From Panorpa germanica (Eukaryota; Arthropoda; Insecta; Mecoptera; Panorpidae), in contig OY783203.1 in NCBI GenBank assembly GCA_963678705.1, positions 41,416,347 through 41,480,346 of the forward strand: 64,000 nucleotides of DNA, in the 5' to 3' direction. A program made the position numbers and the translations under genes. Below are positions 51,930 to 61,597 of the stretch, in pieces; positions within the stretch are counted from its first letter, which is position 1, and each line of letters opens with the position of its first letter. The notes beneath the pieces are model-generated. The model was not told where the DNA came from. It searched no databases and saw only the letters and a program-made list of their open reading frames with translations.

Positions 51930-52115
51930 ATCCACTCCTTACATCGACGACCTTCTTTTATGTTGGCAGTTTTTATGTATGTTGGTTCGGCTACACTACC
52001 GCTAAAAAAAATTGATAACAATCAAATTCAAAAAATGTCGCGCAGGTCCCAGGATCAAACCCAAAGACATTGGAGTCTAACGTCAAGTGCAAATACTGCT
52101 GAATGGGCTCATTTT
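51930..52115 (-). repeat. SINE copy, diverged
   Basis: On the minus strand: ATTTGCACTTGACGTTAGAC, box-B-like TTTGGGTTTGATCCTGGGAC, and at the far end AGGTCGTCGATGTAAGGAG, which is the family's 3' segment. Confidence 0.5.
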
Positions 52116-52197
52116 TTAGTGGTCGATTTTTCAATTGTTGATTGAAGTTGATGTTAATAAATGTGTATTGTCGTGTCTATTTTATTAAATGTCTAAA

Positions 52198-52366
52198 TGT
52201 TGACGGAGATGGTCGGCCATTTGTATGACGTGAAATGCATTGTATACGTCACCTATTTGTTGATTAGGTCAGTGCTGTGGTAATGTTTTGTAGCTGTTGG
52301 TAGTCGAAATAATCAAGTCAAGTCAAAGAATAAAAAGTTTTTATTTTATTTAACCCTGTTACGGCA
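52198..52366 (+). repeat. Possible solo LTR
   Basis: A GC-richer stretch starting TGTTGACGGAGATGG, holding AATAAA (52329) and ending CCTGTTACGGCA. The TG...CA limits and internal poly(A) signal suggest an LTR, but no target duplication or second copy was found, so this is weak. Confidence 0.2.
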
Positions 52367-53561
52367 GAGATAATATTGAAATTTTATTGTTCCACGAAAT
52401 AGCTGTAAATTATATTTGATATTTTGATATATAAATACATATAGCAGAGATTTAAACCTGTAAACTTGTCAGAGTTCTGCCGAGAATATATCTCTTTTAC
52501 GCTCTGTTGTATAAAAGAGAAACAACATAGCGGTTGTGAGGTCACATGCATTTGGAATGTTGTACAACGTTGAATCCCTTTAATAATTAAAGAGACAAAA
52601 TTACTGTTTTAATTGTTAATATCTCCTAACATATAAGGAGTTATTAAAAAATAATTAAACATTTGAGGTTCTAGTAACCCACTTTATCAATATATAGTAC
52701 ACTTTTATAGAAACTAAGACATGGGACACAAGCCCATTTATCATACTCGTATAATTTAATACATTTTAAACATCCATGGAGAGTGTGTTTTAAGTTTAGA
52801 GCCCCCTAAGAGGCGTAGTTTATTTATCATGTTAAGCCGGCCCTGCCAACACTTAACAAAGAGCTCAATTGAAGAATTCAAGGCGATTTCAATTGTAGCG
52901 TCCATCACAATCGAACTTCCTCATTTATAAGAATTTCAAAGACATTTTCAAGGAGTTTATTTATTTCATATGAATGATAAGATAAAAATAACCATTGAAA
53001 GAAAAAGGAAAGAATTCAGTGAGTGTTTAATAAAACATTACTCGTAAGTCGTATTAATGCTAAATAAAACGTGATAACGATTTAGCGAAGCGAATAATTC
53101 ATATAGCCGTGAGGGCAAGATTAATGATCCGTATCATTTGTTACAAAAATAAAACATACCACGCAGACGGCAACAATCAAAACATGCTGCTTGTACCTTT
53201 CTTTAAAGTAGATTTTAAAATGTTTGTTTAACTGCATCTACTTGGATTATGGATGGATGACACCATAGTTATTTTTGTGTTTTATTTCTAAATGACTGTA
53301 ATCCTGTTATCGTGTTAAACGATACGTCCTGGTATCGTGAAAAAGTGATGCCCTTGCAGAAATAATAAGCAATTGGACATTGAAATACTTGTACGTTACA
53401 GTACCCTCTAAAAATACTGATTAGATAAAAATAAATTGCATGAATGTACAAGAACATTTATAAAAAAAATTGTAATATGTCAACAATTTCAGAGACAGTG
53501 GAGTGGAGACAGACATTTGCGGATTTACTAGCTTCATTAGGTCTGAAGACGATAATGCCAA
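52367..53561. other. AT-rich DNA, nothing recognised
   Basis: Only short frames. A GC-richer patch at about 52780-52860 (AAGCCGGCCCTGCC) may be an old transposon end. Confidence 0.4.
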
Positions 53562-53620
53562 TCAATGATATGATTTTGCATCGTAAATAGATCGACGTTA
53601 AATAAATAAATATGAAATAA
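53562..53620 (+). repeat. SINE 3' tail fragment
   Basis: CAATCAATGATATGATTT then ATCGACGTTAAATAAATAAA: the 3' end of the SINE family with its simple (TAAA)n tail. Confidence 0.55.
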
Positions 53621-53654
53621 AATCCTATATTTTAATGTTCCAGGTGTATATTTA

Positions 53655-54160
53655 TGATCTTATATTCTTATATGTTTGGTCGTGAATTTTGTATGGTGGC
53701 TCGAAAACTGTTCCATGCATTTTAATGAAAATTTCCAATTTCGTAGAGAAAAAAATTATAAGACTTTGTCGTCCTTGGATTTTCCCCCGAATTTCCTGGA
53801 AATTTTACTTTTTGCTCTATAACTTTTAATTCGTAAAAGATAAATAGTTGAAATTCGGCATGTGTATTACGGTGTTCAATGCTGACATTTCTCAAAAATT
53901 AGAAATTCAATAATTGAAAAGGGGGGTTGAAAAAATTCAGGGACCCGGTAGAGAACTTTGGAGAAAGTTCATATTCTGGATTGTAGAATAATTAAGTATA
54001 TTATTAATAAACGAAAATTCAAAATTTTATTTGGGAACACGAGGGCAGTTTTTGCCGAGAGTAAAAATTGTGCTAGAAACTTGAAATTTTGTATATATGC
54101 TAATCTTGGTAACTTATTTACGAATCGAAAAAAAAATCCCAAATTTTGAAAAAAATTTGG
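53655..54160 (+). repeat. Interspersed repeat, same family as 17567-17850
   Basis: Matches the minus strand of 17567-17850 across its first 230 bp and extends about 280 bp further (AATTGAAAAGGGGGGTTGA, then CCGAGAGTAAAAATTGTG). The 63-codon frame at 53958 is part of it. No domain or terminal repeat identifies the class. Confidence 0.6.
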
Positions 54161-54694
54161 TCAAATAACGAATAAATTGAAAATATTTTTTATTTTGATA
54201 AAAAAATATATTTCTTTAGTCAGTTTGTATGAAAAATTATTTGTTTTTATATGTAAAATTTATATAGAACGAGTTAAATATTTCAATTTAAAAATGTAAT
54301 TAAAATATGAAAAATTATGAAATTCATATTCACACATAAAAGACAGTCGTCGCTTACAACGGGGGTAAACTCTAGTACGTTTAAATACGTCGAAACATAG
54401 AAACTGTCAAATTTCAACCACCAAACTACAAATATTTGATATATGATGTTTTGAATGTCTAACATTTCCAGTGTACAATTTATTTATATTCAATGTGTTA
54501 AGACTATTTGGGTTACTGTTGGGTTGTTGGTTAATGCAATCCCATTGTGTTCGAAACGGGTGTTCATTTCTAATAATAAATGTTACAAAACAAACTGTTT
54601 TAAAATTAACATTAAACGTGTAGCATCAAGATTGAGAACGACGCCGTAGCCACCGACGCTGCTGCCGCCGCCGTAACACACATAATCCGCGATA

Positions 54695-55014
54695 ATGTTT
54701 GGACCTGGGATACACCAGACACAAGAAGGACGCCAGAAACTACTAAACAAATTGGTAAAGGAATGTTATCCAGCTGTTTTGTAGGCTGTGTTCGAATACT
54801 AAATTAATATCGTAGTTTATGCTCTATATCTGTGTCTGCAATTATAATCTTTATTAACTAGTAGAATAAGGAATATCATTGAATAAATAATATACTATGG
54901 TCAAGTTTAGGAAAGTTATTATTCCAATATTTTACTACTTAAATAAATTATTTTAGGAATATTTTGTTTTAAAAAGATCACACCCAATCAAATGTTTATA
55001 TACTTTCTCTTAAC

Positions 55015-55082
<68 letters not shown>

Positions 55083-57802
55083 TCGCATATATAGTATATA
55101 TATATATATGCGAGTATATATATGCAATTTAGACGACCGATAGTGGTGTGGTGTTTAGTGCCAGACACCTGTGTCTTCAGGTTCGATTTCAAGACTAGCT
55201 CCAATTTTTTTTACTTTGGTTCTATTTAAAAAAAATCAATTTAGTTTTGCTATCGATTGTTGTTAGTATTAGAGACAAGTAGTCTGTATCGTTAATCCGC
55301 CACTGAGCCATAGATACCATAAAAACTAAAAACATATTTTGAGGTCGTCTGTGATAAGGGGATTTTTTAAATACACTCGACCTTGGTATATCATATTTCT
55401 GTAATTTATTATATCCAGTGTTGTATTGACCAAAACAGTTTGTGAATAGATACATTTGATTTCGGTGGAACCAATTATGACTAGATACAATTTATTCCTC
55501 GCCCTGTCAGTCAATTCAGACATGGCATGTCATTTTTTCCTTATTTCTTTTTTGTTCTTGCACCAGGCGTCCAAAATGACTATGCTATATAGTACTTAAT
55601 CATATACTGTGTCATATACAGAAATCCTTACTCGCTATAACACGATAACATTTTATCTATTATATCTATACCAACTTGTGTTTTTGACAGGAGAACTTTG
55701 TTTTATCTAATGAAGTCCGTTTTATGCTTTCATTTATCACCTGTGGTTGTGTTGTGACATCGATTAATTTATTGGTGAAAAACAGTCATAAAAATAAAGA
55801 ATCCGTTATACTAAAATTATTATTCATAGTAATCAAAACGTAGATTGAAAATTTGAAAGGCATAATAATCTAACAGCAATGATATATGGCTTTTATATAT
55901 GTATAACATATAAATACACTACATTCATATTGAGTAGTCTTAATATGTGTATTTGCTAATTGATATATACATTTTACACTACGTTCCTCATTAAATTTTC
56001 AATATTAAATATATAAATTATGTTAAGAATTTATTACAAATGTAGCACCATCTGTGTTTCTCAACCTATACTTCTTCATAATGACGTTACTAATGCAATG
56101 GTGTAATATCGATAGATTAGTGAATGTGAAACATTAAAATTTAAACATTAACATATTTATATTCTGCAACATTTGAAGAATTTATTCCTTGGTATTCATT
56201 GATAATAAGGTTCTTATGTTATGGCTTCGAAAATTTAAAATATTATAATAAAATAAAGTATAGGCATGTAGATGTCACTATAAAATGATGCCCAGCATTC
56301 AAACCATTAAAACAACTCTAAAAAAACTATATAGTCTAGAGTAAAAAATCTAAAATAACTTTTATTATTTTCTGTATATCTCTATAAATCTGTTTAAGAT
56401 ACCTGTTTAAAATATTTCTTTTTGACCAGTTGACTTTTTTCTGACCAGATGTCTTTCAAGTTCAAATCAAACCAAAGAAACCAACCCTTATTTGCTACTT
56501 TCTATTTTACTTCTCTTTCTAGTTTCTTCTTTCGCCATATGTAGTTAAGTTATGGTGTTTAAATCTAAGACATTAAATTGCATTTGAACTCAGTGAAATC
56601 GTTGCCACATATAGAAATATTGGTACCTCAATCAGTCTTCGATTAACTTCTCTGATTGGGCTGGAGTTAAAGATCATGAGAATTTTGATGGTACGAATTG
56701 TTATTGTATCTAAATAAATTTAAAATTAATGTGTTTGGACAGATTGAAATTCAGGACGTGAGACATTAAAAAAGCCATCACCCAGAGCAACATAAGAGTA
56801 GAATGTTAATAGCAAGAGCAAATGAGAAATATTTTAGTAGCATTATACTGGGACGGTCTATTTATTTCAAAGTAATAAATAATTTCTTAAATGGTAAATA
56901 AACCTTAAATACACATAACTGTTTACTGGAAAGATTTTACATATGCTGGATTAGCTGGATTATAAATAGGAGAAATTAAACCAAAGAATACAAAACGGCA
57001 AAACTTTAAAATATTGTTAGTCACCAAAGTTCTCAACGCTCTCGGACAAAGAGGCGTTATATTTTACTATCGTTCATAGGTTTGCCTGTTTTATCAATTT
57101 TAGATTAAAGTTGTTATAAAATCCCTGAGTTTCACGTGCAGTACGTGATGCACTACACTTAATTGCGATGTGTATAAACAATGCGATAAACTCGATTGTT
57201 TGCGTATTCATTTTAAGGCAACACAGCGGTTACACTCATAAGGAATTAGTAATTATAATTTCATAGCAATTCTCAATCTGCTTAACAATAAATTAAATTA
57301 AATATTAAATATTAATTATAACAAATTTTAAATAATAAATTAAAATAATAAGTTAAATAAATTAAATTTAACAAAAGAAATAAACAATTATTTCTAATTC
57401 TACTTAAACAGATTGAGAATGCGTGCCTTAATCCTTGTGAACACACACAATAAGCTACCAGACTAATAATTATTACTAATTGTTTTGTCTGAAATATAAA
57501 TAGATAAAAATATATTATTCATAAAAATATTGGATTATTAGATTTTATATTAGACTTTTTATTATTAAAATTATAACACTCAGCTTTGCTTTGTTTCATT
57601 ACATCGTTGTTTATATTTGCAGTCGCAAGGTCATGCTTATAGCAAACATAATAAAATCGAATGGGAGCAGTCAACACTGTTATTACTACATTTAGTAAAA
57701 GAAGATAATAAAAATCCTTGGTTCGTTATCAAATTATTAAAATTTCTAAACAGTACAAATTGCAATACAGAACTTGGTTGCTTTGTTTTATGGCATTTTT
57801 AA
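54695..57802 (+). CDS. Weak candidate two-exon gene, about 79 aa
   Basis: Possible exon 1 at 54695-54754: ATG preceded by an in-frame stop and by a GC-rich leader with GCCGCC repeats, encoding MFGPGIHQTQEGRQKLLNKL, donor TTG-GTAAAG. Possible terminal exon at 57623-57802 after TATATTTGCAG, in matching phase 0, encoding 59 residues (SQGHAYSKHNKIEWEQST, then a Leu/Trp-rich segment ending CFVLWHF). AATAAA occurs at about 57914. The protein is not recognised, and intermediate exons are possible. The join is inferred only from phase and splice signals. Confidence 0.25.
55017..55118. repeat. TA microsatellite with a palindromic end
   Basis: An (AT)n run to about 55080 followed by ATACTCGCATATATA ... 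TATATATGCGAGTATA, an inverted repeat around a short TA core. Confidence 0.85.
55128..55365 (+). repeat. Full-length SINE copy
   Basis: Head TAGACGACCGATAGTGGTGT, box B TTCAGGTTCGATTTCAAGAC, and the 3' segment TTTTGAGGTCGTCTGTGATA. The middle is diverged from the copy at 48428. It directly follows the TA microsatellite. Confidence 0.6.
55366..57265. other. AT-rich DNA, intron of the weak gene candidate if real
   Basis: No accepted coding frame or recognised repeat. Confidence 0.35.
57266..57422. repeat. Inverted repeat with an AT-rich loop
   Basis: GCAATTCTCAATCTGCTTAA (57266-57285) faces TTAAACAGATTGAGAATGC (57404-57422) across about 120 bases built of AATTAAAT-like words. It may be a small MITE or a simple hairpin; no target duplication was resolved. 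Confidence 0.45.
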
Positions 57803-57904
57803 AAAAAATATTTAACATAACATATTTTCGATTTTGATTCCTATCTCCTACGATGTTTGCAGTTATTATAGTGTAGAGCGAAATCGGTTAGCTCTATAAC
57901 ATGT

Positions 57905-58052
57905 AAACTGTATAATAAATTTATGATTATATAAGAACATAAACAAATAAACTTCATAGCAACTAAACCCTAAAAATATAGCACTGTTCCGGAGATCGAA
58001 CCCAAAGTTGCTTGTCGTCAAGAATCAAACTTCTAGGTCACTATGTCGTCAA
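57905..58052 (-). repeat. SINE copy
   Basis: On the minus strand: GACGACATAGTGACCTAGAA head, CTTGACGACAAGCAAC, box B TTGGGTTCGATCTCCGG and GTTTAGTTGCTATGAAG, in family order. Confidence 0.6.
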
Positions 58053-59521
58053 TTTGCATTCAAATAAATACAATGTTTAATGCTATTTTAGTTCATGAAG
58101 TGCCGTGAAAGTCGCATTATTCTGTCGCAATGCTTATATCAAATTTTTAAACGTGTTTGTTTGGTTGCATGCTAACAGCAACTAAAAAAATAATTACAAA
58201 CAAATAATAAGGCGTACGTTAATTTTACTAACACTATAATTTTACTTTAAAACAACAATGAAGTAACATATTATTATTACTTGTATAACAGGGACAATAC
58301 AAGAGAAAGTGATATTTCTTTTAGAAATTAATTTTTCTTGTACGACACCTAAATTGCTGCAACAATTATAACAGTAAGGTATAAATATTGAAGATCCAAA
58401 CCTTTTTTTGATTGTGAATATTTATAAGACAAAATATCATATATTAACCTTCATTTATTTTAATATTATCTGAATTCGTTTAGTGAATATAATAGTAATA
58501 ATTTAACATAATTTGTATGTCTTTTTAAGTGACTTTACTGCTGCATATTAAATAACTATGTAATTAAACAAAAGTACATCATTAAACAAGAAAATACGAT
58601 AAATATGCAAACCTATGTACGTATAAGACGGTATGTTGTTAAGGTATTATATTGTCGAATGAGACTACAAGTCTGGACACATGCCTGTGGCGTTGTGGTA
58701 GTAAAATTATGCAATATCAGTAGTACTAGCAAATATGAATTATTTCAAGTAAAGAAAAAGCTATTTAGTAGTTTTAATTTAGAAACATTGGACCTTGTAA
58801 GGTTCTAAAAAAACAAAGAAAACGTAAATTAAATTCTAAATTAAAAATGGTACAGGTAATGACTACGCACATTTCCACATGCTATACAATTTAAATTAAA
58901 CAAAACATATACACTGAAATATATATTCTGTATTATTACTCTAGTCTCTATGCATTTATCTACTGTATTTAGAATAAATTATAAAGGCACAGGACCTCTT
59001 AATTGTCAATATCATTTTATCAACAGTATAATGGCGTTAAAATACAACTACATACAAACACATTCAATAATTCAAGGGCAACTAATAAATCGATGCCGGC
59101 GTAACAATGAATAATGCTAAGGTTAAACGAATACGAATGCGGAATGCAAGCGCTGAATACTGAAGGAATATTATATTATTCAATGTAAATAACGATATGA
59201 GTATGATTAATTTCTAAGACAGTAATTAAAAATGCATTAAGAAACGAGCATTCAAAAACCTTACTTAAATATTACCTTACTTATTTTCAATGCTGTTGAA
59301 TAAAACATCATTTGTGATTTTTCTTTTGCTTTTTCCTCATATTTTAAATAGACCAGAACGTACTATGCATTATTTTTATTTAATACGAACAATATCGATT
59401 GCATTAAACATAGAAGAAAACATAACGAAGAGCATCATCTTCATATTATATGTTATAATCAGATGTTACTAACATTTGATTCTACAACTTTAAATCTATA
59501 ACTTGGTAAATACTTGTAAAC
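58053..59521. other. AT-rich DNA, nothing recognised
   Basis: Frames at 58605-58808 and 59290-59472 have no recognisable domain and no splice context that would support them. Confidence 0.4.
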
Positions 59522-59612
59522 TTATGGTGACGATACAGTGGGCGCTTCGGGTTTTCATCGGATCACCCGATCGGAAATATTCCGACATTAAATAAATAAA
59601 TAAAAAAGATAT
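59522..59612 (+). repeat. SINE copy with internal deletion
   Basis: Head GTGACGATACAGTGGGCG runs almost directly into a 3' end GGAAATATTCCGACATTAAA with a (TAAA)n tail; most of the body is missing. Confidence 0.55.
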
Positions 59613-59628
59613 TTTATGCTCTTTTATA

Positions 59629-59882
59629 CCCAGTAAAACATTTAGTGAAGTGCCCTATTTAGTGACGTTTCTATCACTATTTCACTTCAATTATAGTTCG
59701 CATCAACTTTATATTCATTTGTATTCCGACAGGTGGAGTAATTTCGCCATGTGTAGCCGATAAAGTAGACATTTTATATGAAAAAATGTGAGAAACTGAA
59801 CTATAAATGAACTCTTTTATGACAAAAAAATCATGACGCATCTTCAATATGATGTCAAAGTGACTCCAAAATGTTTACTTGG
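59629..59882. mobile_element. MITE with CCCAGTAAAAC ends, 254 bp, TA duplication
   Basis: The left end CCCAGTAAAACATTTAG and right end CCAAAATGTTTACTTGG are inverted repeats, flanked on both sides by TA (59627-59628 and 59883-59884). It shares ends and the word GTGAAGTGCCCTATTT with 45538-46350, so the two are members of one family. No open frame. It sits 16 bp after a SINE tail. Confidence 0.7.
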
Positions 59883-61286
59883 TAATATATAAAAAGATTT
59901 TATGCTCTTTTTCAGAAACCTAAAAAAACTGAGTATTGCATTAGGTAGGCAAGGAATACAACAGGTATTTGAACTTAAATAAACGAACATTATGTAATTG
60001 GTTATGGTAATACCAATTTTTCAATTAGTTCGGATTATCAAGCTACTGTCCTAGTGTCTACCATAGTAGTAATTATTTGGCTATAACGTTCCAACCATGA
60101 CGGTTTTGAGTTTTATTCTGCAATTTGGTAAATATTTATTCCGTGACTATACATCTTTAAAAATTACATGTTCCATGTAAAACTTTAAATGCCACTTTCA
60201 GGGTGTCTATAACCTATTAGATGGAGCAATTGGCGCTGAATTTAATTCTATCTAGTCACAATTTATATAATCTTTAATTCAATTCTATCAGTCACAGAGA
60301 AACATTTCATTTTATCGCTCCCATCTGATTTGGTCCATTAATTTTACTCTTTGGCAAGATCTGTATCTAGAAACAACTTCAAATCTCAAGTTAGTATTAC
60401 AGCTATTATTACTAAAATGTCTGAATTGTCTGTCAAATTGCAAAATTTTCTCAAGAATTTCGTGGCAATATGACATAACTGAAAACAGCTGGTCATAGGT
60501 ATATATATATCAAGCTGTTCTCTTTAAATTCTGGCTTGAACTTCTCGAAAAGTTTAAAAATAAACATTTGATTAAATCATCATTATTGGTATATTTTAAA
60601 TTGTTTCTTCAAATAATATCCCATATATTTCAGGCCTTATGTAGACATGGCATTAACTTATTGAAATTTTTTATGGTATTTCACTCGTTGTCAATATCTT
60701 GTTTGGTATGTTTATGACAATCAGCTATAAAAAATTATATTCTTGTCCGTGTCCAACATTTTGCAAAAAAAATTCGTACCTAATTTTATACAGTACATAG
60801 ATTGTTCATAGTGTGGTTCATAGTAGTTGTCTTAAAAACATTTTTTGACTAGATTAGAATAAGTAGAGTAAGATTTTTCGAAGCACGTTCTATTCTAATC
60901 CACAGGTAGAAAATATATTTGGGTACGTTCAGGAAAAGAAATTTTGTATTTTAAAGCATAAGTTTATGGGATGGGGTAATGCACTTTTGCTTCTGAAACT
61001 TTCGTCTTCGTTTTCGATTTAAAATGCCTTCGAAAGAATACTCTCCTTTTTCTTGTTACCCATAAGTCACTCTATATTGCCCAAATGTCGATTCCTATAC
61101 TAGGTAGAGTTCCACAATATCGTATTCGAGTTTTACACGATTCTGATCCATATTGTTTGTAAGTATTTGGACATTGCAAATATTCAGAAATAACTGTAGT
61201 AAACAAACATATGAAGTAATGGATAAAATAATAAAGTGAATTACCCTGATGGATAATAATGATATTAATATAAGAAAATATAATGC
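59883..61286. other. AT-rich DNA next to the Copia element
   Basis: No frame or recognised repeat. It contains a second copy of AAAGATTTTATGCTCTTT (59893-59910) that also occurs left of the MITE. Confidence 0.4.
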
Positions 61287-61497
61287 TGTTATATTTAGCA
61301 GAGATAAACTATTAATTTATATTAATCAGGTTTATTATATTTAATTAGATGTACACATTAGTTATGATGTCACTGAGTATAGAATACATAGTGGGCCGGT
61401 ATTACAGAGTTATAGTATTAACTACAGTATTACCGTGTGTAGAAAGTAAGATACAAATAGTGTCAATACCGAGAGGGCGCTAAATTTAAATCCAACA
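61287..61497 (-). repeat. 3' LTR of the Copia element
   Basis: On the minus strand the polyprotein stop is followed by a purine run AGAGGGAG, then TGTTGGATTTAAATTTAGCG (from 61497) ending TAAATATAACA (61287). TGTT...AACA ends and an internal AATAAA fit a Copia-type LTR of about 211 bp. The outer limit is uncertain because the 5' LTR is outside the window; CA-ending alternatives exist at about 61195. Confidence 0.5.
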
Positions 61498-61597
61498 CTC
61501 CCTCTAAATTTAGACATTCTAACAACAAATTATGATTAATTGAGTGCAAAAAACATGAAAATATTAATCAAGTTATAGTACAAGATATTCTAACATA

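Noticed and set aside
58605..58808. 67-codon frame with some protein-like composition
   Set aside because: No splice partners, domain or regulatory context; too short to support alone.
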